The notes under the pieces were generated by a model. That model saw only the letters and a program-made list of their open reading frames with translations, was not told the origin of the DNA and ran no database searches. This document shows, piece by piece, positions 1-7,248 of a stretch of 64,000 bases of DNA. The first letter of the stretch is position 1. Each line of letters starts with the position of its first letter. The DNA is taken from contig JUHI01000001.1 in the NCBI GenBank assembly GCA_000799755.1, positions 1,302,001-1,366,000 of the forward strand, in the 5' to 3' direction. A program made the position numbers and the translations under genes. This DNA comes from Martinezella tropici (GTDB lineage Bacteria; Pseudomonadota; Alphaproteobacteria; Rhizobiales; Rhizobiaceae).

Positions 1-168
1 ACGGGTCAGAGCAAGGGCTGGCTCCAGGGAGAAGCGGTCCGGGTCCTCAAGCCATGCGCCGTCATACTCGAAGAGGATGGTCTCGGTGCCCCGGACGCGA
101 TTGCTCCTCGCCAGTCCGACCTGGCGTGTGCGGCCGTCCAAATCGACATGGACCTCGAAGTCAGTCAT
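1..168 (-). CDS. hipA: HipA-family toxin kinase, N-terminal part (cut by window edge)
   Basis: Partial gene: the first 56 codons, read leftward and running off the left edge. HipA proteins are Ser/Thr kinases that act as toxins, classically by phosphorylating glutamyl-tRNA synthetase, and are neutralised by HipB. The translation begins MTDFEVHVDLDG and contains the typical HipA N-terminal stretch with FEYDGAWLEDPDRFSLEP. The kinase domain lies outside the window, so activity cannot be judged. The start was chosen because ATG overlaps the end of the upstream XRE gene by 8 bases, which implies translational coupling in a hipBA operon. Confidence 0.8.
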   Translation of the reverse strand, partial: MTDFEVHVDLDGRTRQVGLARSNRVRGTETILFEYDGAWLEDPDRFSLEPALALTR

Positions 169-496
169 CGCGGGACGATCCGGTTGGCCGCTTGAGGTGG
201 ACATGCTTAGGCAGATCGGCGCTGGCGAGAGCTTGGCCGACGCTGTCGTTGCTGATGTCGGCGACCTGGCTCAGGCCGTCGAGCAGGCCAAGCGCCTGCA
301 GGACGCCGGCATAAATGCCGATGCTGACGTTGGTGTCCCCAGCTTCGACCCTTTGCAATGTCGAGCGAGACGTGAAGGCGCGCTCGGCTACGACCGCCAT
401 CGGCAGCCGTCGGCGTCGACGGGCATCATGGATGTCCGCCCCAAGCTTGCGCAGTGCGCGTCGCACCGCAGCTGGAGGGTTGTGTGGAGTGGGCAT
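161..496 (-). CDS. hipB: XRE/HipB-like antitoxin and DNA-binding protein
   Basis: This 111-residue protein has an XRE-type helix-turn-helix at roughly residues 16-72 (LGADIHDARRRRRLPMAVVA, then STLQRVEAGDTNVSIGIY). It directly precedes and overlaps hipA, the usual HipB position; HipB antitoxins bind HipA and repress their own operon through palindromic operators. An AAGGTG Shine-Dalgarno lies five bases before the ATG. The acidic, Ser-rich tail is as expected for a flexible antitoxin end. The upstream region (512-558) carries an element that recurs in front of qatA, so this protein is the best local candidate for regulating the qat operon too; that role is inference. Confidence 0.8.
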   Translation of the reverse strand: MPTPHNPPAAVRRALRKLGADIHDARRRRRLPMAVVAERAFTSRSTLQRVEAGDTNVSIGIYAGVLQALGLLDGLSQVADISNDSVGQALASADLPKHVHLKRPTGSSRDD

Positions 497-511
497 TTTG
501 GCACCTTCGCA

Positions 512-558
512 CTACAGATCGGCCAGATATGTAGCACGAAGATTACAATTTTCCTAGA
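512..558. promoter_or_regulatory. Candidate operator upstream of hipBA, copy 1 of an element shared with qatA
   Basis: A 47-bp segment ending 16 bp before the hipB start. It matches 5627-5673 upstream of qatA at 34 of 47 bases without gaps; the core 530-558 matches at 25 of 29. The core contains TGTAGCACGAAGATTACA, an imperfect inverted repeat (TGTA...TACA), and a second half-site CTACA at 512-516 faces TGTAG at 530-534. It lies where a hipBA promoter/operator is expected. A short CCCC-TTGA-GGGG hairpin (559-570) sits between it and the qatD stop. Confidence 0.6.
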
Positions 559-572
559 CCCCTTGAGGGGGA

Positions 573-1328
573 TCACCTCAGTAGAGAGCGAAGGTTCGAT
601 CTTACCGCCATCGTGACGGCATCGACCGGGATCCTCCGGACGTCGGCGATCGCGGCGACCGTAGTTTTTACGTCAGCGGGCTCGCTGGGACGACCGTCAA
701 CCTGAGTGAAGGGGCCGTCTGTCTCAGTCAGTATCCGATCGATGGGCAAGTCGGAGACGAGGGAGCGGCCGCGATCCGAGCGGGTCATCTCGGCATTGAC
801 GGAGAAATAGCAGCCGAGCGTCGCCGCACGTCGAGCCTCGCTCTTGCTTCCGGTGAACCAGTGAAGCACGACGGTGCCGCGATCCTGCGGGAGATATTGT
901 TCGATCATCTCGAGCACCGCTGGAGCGCTTCTGACACTGTGGACCGTGAGAATCTTGCCACCGGCTTCTGCGCATCGCTCAAGGACGCTGCGGAACACAT
1001 GCTTTTGGGTATCTAGCGATTTGTAGAAGCGCGGGCCGGCATCAAGACCGACTTCACCGACGTAACGTGTCTCAGGCAGGTGACGCTCCCATAGCGGCAG
1101 TTCGCCGGCGCGCTCCGCGACAAGCTGCGGATGCAGCCCGAGCGCAGCGCGCACGAAGCGGGTATGACGCGTGAGTTCATGATTGCGCGCCCAAGCCTTC
1201 GGTGTCGTCGTGACGGTCAGCGTGTAGATCCGAGCGGCTTCTGCCCTTGCGATCGCGGCCTCATGGTCGGGATAGAGGTCGAGATGGCAGTGGAAATCGA
1301 CACCGACGGCTTGAGCATTCTCGGTCAT
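573..1328 (-). CDS. qatD: QatD, TatD-like metal-dependent hydrolase of the Qat defence system
   Basis: This 251-residue TatD-family protein with a TIM-barrel metallohydrolase fold is the fourth gene of a QatABCD anti-phage operon. Visible motifs are the N-terminal metal-binding HxH (DFHCHLDLYPDH), VGEVGLDAG carrying the conserved Glu, TVHSVRSAP, LHWFTGS and the C-terminal ETDGPF carrying the catalytic Asp. TatD proteins are 3'-5' exonucleases or deoxyribonucleases. In Qat all four genes are reported to be needed for defence; the substrate of QatD is not known from sequence. The ATG overlaps the qatC stop by four bases (ATGA). Confidence 0.9.
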   Translation of the reverse strand: MTENAQAVGVDFHCHLDLYPDHEAAIARAEAARIYTLTVTTTPKAWARNHELTRHTRFVRAALGLHPQLVAERAGELPLWERHLPETRYVGEVGLDAGPRFYKSLDTQKHVFRSVLERCAEAGGKILTVHSVRSAPAVLEMIEQYLPQDRGTVVLHWFTGSKSEARRAATLGCYFSVNAEMTRSDRGRSLVSDLPIDRILTETDGPFTQVDGRPSEPADVKTTVAAIADVRRIPVDAVTMAVRSNLRSLLR

Positions 1329-2695
1329 CCCGGCCGCGTCCTCACACCTGCCAGGAGTGCTCCAACCTCTTCAAGGCCGCGCTGGTACACGCCAGCGAGG
1401 GCTGTTTGCCGAGCCGGCGATTCATCGAAGAGCGGCCCCGGCTTGTGGATGAGAATCGGCGCCAGCGCCGGCCGGGCGCGAAGCCGCTCGATCGCAAGCT
1501 GGAAAGAGCGAATCTGGACGCCTTCTGATTGGCGTGTGTCGAGCGCGCGGGCGGTGAGGTCATCGACCGTGTAGACGGTGGGATCTGGATCGGGGTGTAG
1601 GCCGGCAACGAGTGCTGCCCGTCTGATGAGACAAGGCAGGCAATAGCCGCAATGCTGTGTGCCGAGACCCTGCCAGCGCCCCTTGGTTGGGGACGCGCAG
1701 GATAGCGATGAGGGTACGAGCCGACGTAACAACGCGCCGTTGGAGCAGGCCGCGACCATCTCGCCTTTGGTCCTATCCCAATAGGGATTTTCGATCCTGC
1801 CGTTCAGGCCGAGCCCATGGAGGGCGTCATTCCAACGGGCGATGTAAAAAGGATGGGTCGTGCGCGTGCTCAGTGCGCCGAGGCGCAATGGATCGAGCGG
1901 CACGTTGACGGCGATGAGGCCGTTCTCGGGCACTTTCAAGGTGAACGCCCCCTCGAGTCCGCTTCCAGCGAAGACGCCGAGGGCGAAGAACAGGAACGAC
2001 CTGCCGCGGGTTGTGTTCTCTCCGCCTGAACCGCGGACGAAACCGTCCGGGTATGCCATCCAGAGGCGCAAGCGATCGAAGGCGCGGCCTCGATAGTGGG
2101 TCTTCAATGTGTCGAAGATGGTGGACTGCGCATCGCTGGTCGCACCTTCGCCGGCGTGACTGATGAGAAGCGGTGTACGGCCATTCTCGAGGGCATCGAT
2201 TGCGCCGATGAGACTGTCGAGGCCGCCCGAGAAGAGCGCGAGATCGTCGAAGGGAGGACCGATGAGCCGAGCAGGGCGTGCGGGAGCGACCCTGACGAAA
2301 CGGCGCGGTCGGGCGCGAAACGCGATCGACCAGCGGTCGCCGGTGAGAAAGTTCAGCATCCGGACGAAGGTCGGCGCGACGGCTGTCCATCGATCAGGAT
2401 CGGAAACCGGGACGATCAGCCGGATTTCGCGGGTCCAGCCATCCTGCGATTCACTCGCCCGCGAAATGCGCGTGTCAGCAGCGTGGACGTGGGCGGCCAG
2501 GACCAGGATATCCACGCCGATCTCTGAAGGATGAACGCCAAGCCGCGACAGATCGCCGATTGCGCGGCCGATCCCGTGATCGAGTGTTCGCTCGCCGACA
2601 ACCAGGTCGAGGCGGGTTTCGACCTCCCCATCGCCAAGTGGAAAGCGGCTGCGGTCGCCGGGGCCGTATCGGCCTATGATGACGTGTCTCCTCAT
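1325..2695 (-). CDS. qatC: QatC, QueC-like protein of the Qat defence system
   Basis: This 456-residue protein has a PP-loop ATPase motif (LALFSGGLDSLIGAIDAL, about residues 152-169) and a C-terminal zinc-ligand cluster (CGYCLPC, about residue 345), as in the 7-cyano-7-deazaguanine synthase QueC. It is far longer than housekeeping QueC (about 220-240 residues) because of an added N-terminal domain, which is typical of QatC. QueC-like proteins in defence systems are thought to carry out nucleobase or protein-modification chemistry; the actual QatC reaction cannot be read from the sequence. It overlaps qatB and qatD by ATGA at both ends, implying a tightly coupled complex. Confidence 0.9.
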   Translation of the reverse strand: MRRHVIIGRYGPGDRSRFPLGDGEVETRLDLVVGERTLDHGIGRAIGDLSRLGVHPSEIGVDILVLAAHVHAADTRISRASESQDGWTREIRLIVPVSDPDRWTAVAPTFVRMLNFLTGDRWSIAFRARPRRFVRVAPARPARLIGPPFDDLALFSGGLDSLIGAIDALENGRTPLLISHAGEGATSDAQSTIFDTLKTHYRGRAFDRLRLWMAYPDGFVRGSGGENTTRGRSFLFFALGVFAGSGLEGAFTLKVPENGLIAVNVPLDPLRLGALSTRTTHPFYIARWNDALHGLGLNGRIENPYWDRTKGEMVAACSNGALLRRLVPSSLSCASPTKGRWQGLGTQHCGYCLPCLIRRAALVAGLHPDPDPTVYTVDDLTARALDTRQSEGVQIRSFQLAIERLRARPALAPILIHKPGPLFDESPARQTALAGVYQRGLEEVGALLAGVRTRPG

Positions 2696-3588
2696 GCGCC
2701 TTCCGCCTCCGCATCGCCCATGATCTGCAAGATCCCGAACGCTTGCTGGTAGATGCGCCCGACGAACTGGAGTACGCGATCGGGCGTCAGCGCGGCAGCC
2801 GCGGCGCGGGCGACCGTGAGCGCATCAGCCACCCCGCGCCGAATGAAGTCGTTCAATTGCGCCTGCACGCGCGCGGCTTCGCGGCTATCCGACGGCAGGG
2901 TGATCGTCTTCGCGCCAATGTCGTTGCAGAGCCGTGCTTCGATCGCGTTGGTCGCATACAGCTCGAACACAGTCTGCATCTGATCGGCGGTGAGGCCATC
3001 GAGGTCGGTAATGCCTGCACCGGCGAGGTCTGTGATGGTTTCGATGAACGCTTCGCGTGCGATGCCTTCGTCGATCGAACCGCCGTCAGGACACACATAG
3101 TCCGCCAAACCGAGAAAGATTTCTTCGATCGGGCGGCCTGCGAGAGCGCCGAGGTTGAGCGCGCGAAGCGCTTCAGTCGCGCCGCGCGCAACGGCGTCCG
3201 ACAGGAAGCCAAGCAAGCGGCTGCCTGCGCCGCGCGCCGATCCCATCCTTGCGGCCGCCGTGCGCGCCCCACCTGCCGATGAGCCCACATAGTGCGACAC
3301 GGCTCGGCCGAGACTCTTGCGGTCGCTGCCGCCCGAACCAGCGAAACGCGAGAAGTTATTGCGAGCGGCCGAGAAGCGCGCGGGATCGGCTACCGGCGGT
3401 ATGGGCGGGCGGGCCGGCGGCGCCGGAGGAGCGGCTGGTGGGGCACCGTCTGCTGGCGGATCGTTTGGTGGTCCACCATCGGGAGGAGCTCCGTCTGGAG
3501 CGGCAGGCGGTGCGCCGTCATCGCCTAGCCAGCTTGGAACGAGGGGCGTCCCGCCGCCTTGGCCGCCGAATGCACTGGAGGTGCCCAT
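2692..3588 (-). CDS. qatB: QatB, Qat defence system protein of unknown activity
   Basis: This 298-residue protein is the second gene of the Qat operon. It starts MGTSSAFGGQGGGTPLVPSW, the Gly-rich opening expected of QatB, followed by a Pro/Ala/Asp/Gly low-complexity stretch (about residues 22-65, with DGAPP-like repeats) likely to be disordered. An alpha-helical conserved body follows and includes FELYATNAIEARLCNDIG. No catalytic motif is visible. The open frame extends 50 codons further upstream into qatA, but this ATG is chosen because it shares one base with the qatA stop (TGATG) and begins with the family-typical sequence. Confidence 0.85.
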   Translation of the reverse strand: MGTSSAFGGQGGGTPLVPSWLGDDGAPPAAPDGAPPDGGPPNDPPADGAPPAAPPAPPARPPIPPVADPARFSAARNNFSRFAGSGGSDRKSLGRAVSHYVGSSAGGARTAAARMGSARGAGSRLLGFLSDAVARGATEALRALNLGALAGRPIEEIFLGLADYVCPDGGSIDEGIAREAFIETITDLAGAGITDLDGLTADQMQTVFELYATNAIEARLCNDIGAKTITLPSDSREAARVQAQLNDFIRRGVADALTVARAAAAALTPDRVLQFVGRIYQQAFGILQIMGDAEAEGA

Positions 3589-5540
3589 CAGCGGACTCCC
3601 TGGCGGGTGCGAAGAACACCCATGGCCGCCGCCTTGAGCATCGCGCCACCTTCTTTGCCCCAGGTCTGAAGAAGGCGGTCGAAGCGTTGGGTCGCATCGC
3701 CGTCCTTGAGAACACCTTCCCAGCCGCCGCAGACCCATGGACCGAGACGATCTCGCGGGAGCGCTTCGAGGAAATCGACGAGATTGGCCTGCAGGGTCGG
3801 ATGAGCCTTGACGAGAACCGCCAAACCCGCCGCGCCAGGCGGCTCAGTGTCAAAGCTGTCCCCACCGACGATGCGGCCGCGCACGGCTTCGAAGATCTGC
3901 GCGGCTTCAGGCGTGGCCAGGCGCCTGAGATCGGCTTCGAGGCCCTGCACCGCGAATTTCCCGCCGAAGAGCTGTTCGACCACGGTAGCGAGATGGCCGA
4001 GCACTGAGGCGGCGCCGAAATAATCCTTCCTGTCCTTTGCGACGAAGAGGTAGGGGCGAAGATCCTCGCCACCAATCGCAGTTGGCACCGCCGCCCAGGC
4101 TTTGATCGCAGGCGACGATAGCCATTCGCTCAAGAGTGCGCTCTCGGTCGATTTCACGGCGTCGTCGCCTTTGGCAGCGGCCTTCTCCGGCTTGGCCGCA
4201 GTTTTCGCGTCATCCTTGGCGGTCGCCGCCGCTTCGAGTGCTGATAGGTCCGGGCATTTGCCATTTGCTGCAGCCGCGGCGGCCGCGGCGATCTGATCGA
4301 AGAGGCGGGGCAGGAACCGCTCAGCGAGCATGAGTTTTGCGAGCACCGGCAGCTTAACGTCATCTCCAAACCCTCTCGCTTCGGCGGTCCGCTGCCGCAA
4401 GACGAGCGTGTTGAGGAATCGCTTGATCTGACGCGGATTGCCCTTGGTTCCGCTGGCGAGGATCGGTCCGATCTGATCGCTGAGCGCCAACGCATTGTTG
4501 GCGCGCGAAGCCTTGCTCCCGAGAGCGGTTCTGACGGTGACAGCATCGAGCGCACCCGAGGTCCACGGGCGCTTAAGCCGTTCACGAGCGACCTTGATCA
4601 AGGCGTTGAACGCCTCGTCGTTGTCGCCGAGTTCGGCGCCGACGAGGAGGAGCGTCACATAGATCCGCGTTTCCGTGTCGCCCAGCGCAGGGATGCGGAA
4701 GGGCACCTGGATGAGCTTCTCAAGGTAGTTCCGGGCATATGTCTGCGGACCAGTGGTGTCTGGCAGATAGGGGAAGTGTTTGCGCACCGCATATTCGATC
4801 ATCGCCTCGTCGGCGGCAACGACGAAGGCGGTGCGGGACGTGAAGACGAAGAGGCGGACGGCCTCCAAGGTCTCGATCGCGGTATCGGGCAAGCAGCGAT
4901 CGAGGTCATCGATCAGGACGACGAGTTGCTCGACACCCGCCTTGTCGAGGAGATCGTCGAAGGCCTTCCGGAATGCGTTGATCTCCTCGGGAACGTTGGT
5001 CGAGTCGCCTTCGCCCTTCGGCTTCAACAGGCCTTTCACGCCTTCGACTGCGGCTTCGAGATTATCCTTGGTGGCGAGCTTTGCCGGATTGGCGAGGAAG
5101 CCTTCCAAGGTGCCGACGATGGTCTGAATCTGATCGGGCGTCGGAATTCCGGTAAAAGCGGTGAAGGCGAGCCCACCAGCCTTCTTTGCCACCTTGAGCC
5201 AGTCGATCCGGCGAAAGACATCCTTGACCGTTTCGCCCGCCGCGGTGAGAGCGGGTCGCTTTTCGATGAGCCCTGTGACGATGCCCTCGATAAGCGCAAT
5301 TTTAGCGTCTTCGAATCCCTGAAAACGCCAACCATTGAACTTGAGGCACAGGACCTTCGCTTCCCCCTCGAAGCCGGCCTCGATCATCTCCAGCACACTA
5401 GACTTGCCGGCGCCCCAATCGCCATGGACACCAACAGTCACTGGTTGATCGGGCCGGTCGCGCAAGAGTTTGATGATGGTTGCCGCGATCGCCTCGTTGT
5501 TGAGAAGGTCGACCTTCGTCTCGTTGTCCGTCAGGATCAC
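3588..5540 (-). CDS. qatA: QatA, KAP-family P-loop ATPase of the Qat defence system
   Basis: This 650-residue KAP NTPase is the first gene of the QatABCD operon. Walker A is GVHGDWGAGKSSVLEMI (about residues 38-54) and Walker B is VVLIDDLDRCLPD (about 215-227), both characteristic of KAP ATPases. A hydrophobic segment near residues 123-145 may associate with membrane. An Ala/Lys/Asp-rich insert at about residues 430-460 (KDDAKTAAKPEKAAAKGDD) looks like a flexible linker. KAP ATPases are often sensors or motors in defence; QatA is essential in the described system. The start is GTG with a G-rich upstream stretch. An approximately 85-nt leader separates it from the shared operator at 5627-5673. 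Confidence 0.9.
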   Translation of the reverse strand: MILTDNETKVDLLNNEAIAATIIKLLRDRPDQPVTVGVHGDWGAGKSSVLEMIEAGFEGEAKVLCLKFNGWRFQGFEDAKIALIEGIVTGLIEKRPALTAAGETVKDVFRRIDWLKVAKKAGGLAFTAFTGIPTPDQIQTIVGTLEGFLANPAKLATKDNLEAAVEGVKGLLKPKGEGDSTNVPEEINAFRKAFDDLLDKAGVEQLVVLIDDLDRCLPDTAIETLEAVRLFVFTSRTAFVVAADEAMIEYAVRKHFPYLPDTTGPQTYARNYLEKLIQVPFRIPALGDTETRIYVTLLLVGAELGDNDEAFNALIKVARERLKRPWTSGALDAVTVRTALGSKASRANNALALSDQIGPILASGTKGNPRQIKRFLNTLVLRQRTAEARGFGDDVKLPVLAKLMLAERFLPRLFDQIAAAAAAAANGKCPDLSALEAAATAKDDAKTAAKPEKAAAKGDDAVKSTESALLSEWLSSPAIKAWAAVPTAIGGEDLRPYLFVAKDRKDYFGAASVLGHLATVVEQLFGGKFAVQGLEADLRRLATPEAAQIFEAVRGRIVGGDSFDTEPPGAAGLAVLVKAHPTLQANLVDFLEALPRDRLGPWVCGGWEGVLKDGDATQRFDRLLQTWGKEGGAMLKAAAMGVLRTRQGVR

Positions 5541-5626
5541 TGCTTGCCCCCCACAAGTTCAGCAGCCGAAGGAGCCCCGTCCTGGCGGCGGCGCTCCGCA
5601 ACAGCAGTTCGCCTGCCTTCTTCGTG

Positions 5627-5673
5627 CTACGGATCTTGGGATTGTGTAGCATGAAGCTTACAATCTTGCTAGA
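5627..5673. promoter_or_regulatory. Candidate operator upstream of qatA, copy 2 of the element shared with hipBA
   Basis: Gapless match to 512-558 (34 of 47 bases), in the same orientation relative to the downstream gene. The core TGTAGCATGAAGCTTACA at 5645-5662 is an imperfect inverted repeat (TGTA-GC ... GC-TTACA). CTAC at the left edge pairs with GTAG at 5646-5649, as in copy 1. The position fits the qatA promoter/operator. Confidence 0.6.
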
Positions 5674-5680
5674 TTGAGAG

Positions 5681-5703
5681 TCGTCATATGAATTCTATGA
5701 CGA
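5681..5703. promoter_or_regulatory. 23-bp perfect inverted repeat between qatA and the nuclease gene
   Basis: Arms TCGTCATA and TATGACGA (8 bp, no mismatch) flank a 7-base centre TGAATTC. The repeat lies in the 291-bp divergent intergenic region between qatA and the Mrr-like gene. It is different in sequence from the qat/hip element eight bases away. It looks like the binding site of a dimeric regulator, whose gene is not evident in the window. Confidence 0.45.
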
Positions 5704-5831
5704 TCCGGGGGCACATCATTCGTCGGATCTCAGCGCTATGAGTTGTTGGCAGCCCGCGGCGGGATTGGCGCGCGCTTCCGCACATGGATGAACTCGAGGC
5801 GGGGATGATGGAGACCGAGGGCTGGTAGGTT

Positions 5832-6746
5832 ATGATGTCGTTTCGTGAAGCCCAGGCGGTTGAAGACCTGGCGGACCTTCTCTACGATTTTCTCCCCGGA
5901 AGCGGAAACAACAGGACCGCGTTTCCGCTTGCCGCTGCGCATGCTGGTGTTGGCGATTTGTGGGTCGCAGGCAGCAAGCGGCCCGCGATCGTGCAGCTCT
6001 TGACCGCGACGCTCGAACAGCGCCGGTCGTGTTTCACCAAGCTCATCGTGGCGATCGTCCGGCAGGCGATGACCTATCGGCGCGGCAAGCGAAATGCGCT
6101 TAGCCGCGAAGAAATTGATCGACTGAACAGCCTCCTTCCCGGTGTGCAATTTAAGATTCCGGAGTTGCTCGATCCGGGCTTCCTCAAGAGCTTCGGCTCA
6201 CCGAAGGCAGAGGAGCCTGCACCACAGGCGACGGCAACGCTGACTGCGGCGAAAGCGCAGGAACTCGCAACGCTGCTCATCGAGATCACCAAGCTAGATC
6301 CGCACACACGTGGGCTGCGCTTCGAAGGGTTTCTCAACGAGCTGTTCGGGGGATTCGGCCTCGCGCCGCGCGGTGCCTTCCGCCTTGTGGGCGAGCAGAT
6401 CGACGGCAGCTTCAGACTGCACGGCCAGACGTACCTAGTGGAGGCAAAATGGCATGGCCCGCAGATCGGGTTCGCTGATTTGATGACTTTCTCAGGCAAG
6501 GTTGGGGGTAAGGCATCTTGGTCGCGCGGGCTGTTCGTGAGCAATTCCGGCTTCACGGCCGAGGGTCTTGAGGCGTTCGCGCGCGGGCGTCAGACCAACC
6601 TGATTTGCGCGGACGGGCTTGATTTGTACGAGGTGCTGTCACGCAAGGTCTCGCTGATCGAGGTTCTGGAAACGAAGGAGCGGCGTGCTGCCGAAACAAA
6701 CCGTGCATTCATTCCCGTGCGTGACCTGAATCTTCGCGCGAGTTAA
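5832..6746 (+). CDS. Mrr-like PD-(D/E)xK restriction endonuclease
   Basis: This 304-residue protein diverges from the Qat operon. The C-terminal half (about 155-265) is an Mrr_cat-type nuclease domain: [17 protein letters not shown], then [20 protein letters not shown] with the catalytic Asp and the E-A-K of the PD-(D/E)xK fold, then [15 protein letters not shown]. The N-terminal 100 residues resemble a small death-like or helical recognition domain ([20 protein letters not shown]) and a variable linker follows. No methyltransferase or ATPase partner is adjacent, so it is likely a stand-alone type IV-like enzyme or an effector. Two ATGs are adjacent at the start; the first is used. Whether it works with Qat is unknown. 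Confidence 0.75.
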   Translation: MMSFREAQAVEDLADLLYDFLPGSGNNRTAFPLAAAHAGVGDLWVAGSKRPAIVQLLTATLEQRRSCFTKLIVAIVRQAMTYRRGKRNALSREEIDRLNSLLPGVQFKIPELLDPGFLKSFGSPKAEEPAPQATATLTAAKAQELATLLIEITKLDPHTRGLRFEGFLNELFGGFGLAPRGAFRLVGEQIDGSFRLHGQTYLVEAKWHGPQIGFADLMTFSGKVGGKASWSRGLFVSNSGFTAEGLEAFARGRQTNLICADGLDLYEVLSRKVSLIEVLETKERRAAETNRAFIPVRDLNLRAS

Positions 6747-7080
6747 GCGGGCTTTATCGACCGTGACGGCATAGTTGGCCAAGCCGCGACGACTAGTCGG
6801 CAGAGGGGGCTCGCCTCGGAAGGCGTCCTTTGCTACGAAGATGACGGTACTTTTTGAAGATGATGGCTTTGAGCTCGTCGGCCGAAATGACCAACCTGAA
6901 GGGCAATTGGTCTCGATAGATACCGATGATCGCGAAAAAAATTTCGCCGAAATTTCCCTTAAAAAACAACACCGTATGATTTTGACGGTCCATGCGTCGG
7001 CTTCCGGCTTCTCAGATGAGGAAAAACCCAGCTAGATCAATGACCTAACCGGGTTTAAAACAATCGAGTGGGAGTGAGGG
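6747..7080. other. Gene-poor, AT-rich stretch at the edge of the defence island
   Basis: No convincing gene. A short frame (6841-7035, plus strand, 64 residues beginning MTVLFEDDGFELVG) has no recognisable family and is overlapped by an equally long minus-strand frame. The 6850-7060 segment is visibly more AT-rich than its neighbours. It could be the decayed border of the island; no attachment-site duplication could be seen in the window. Confidence 0.4.
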
Positions 7081-7105
7081 GAAAGGCCGGGGAATTCGGC
7101 CTTTC
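7081..7105. terminator. 9-bp stem hairpin, possible terminator
   Basis: GAAAGGCCG and CGGCCTTTC form a perfect stem around a 7-base loop. No T-tract follows on either strand, so it may be a rho-independent terminator remnant or another palindrome. It lies 144 bp beyond the 3' end of the MocR gene. Confidence 0.35.
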
Positions 7106-7248
7106 GGCTCTGCGATAGATTTGCCGCTGCTTCATGGGTTGAAAAGGCATTGTGCGACCTTACGCTCAATCACGACAGCCTGCTCGTAGACCCAACCTTC
7201 CGTTTATCGAGGCCGGCTGATCTGAGTTCCGGAAGCGAGCCACCGTAT

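Noticed and set aside
3589..3738. Upstream extension of qatB (50 more residues)
   Set aside because: It lies inside qatA and the family N-terminus MGTSS begins at 3588, with a TGATG junction.
6775..7035. 86-residue plus-strand frame and an overlapping 66-residue minus-strand frame
   Set aside because: No family, no good ribosome site, and each is the shadow of the other; kept only as a low-confidence note in the region entry.
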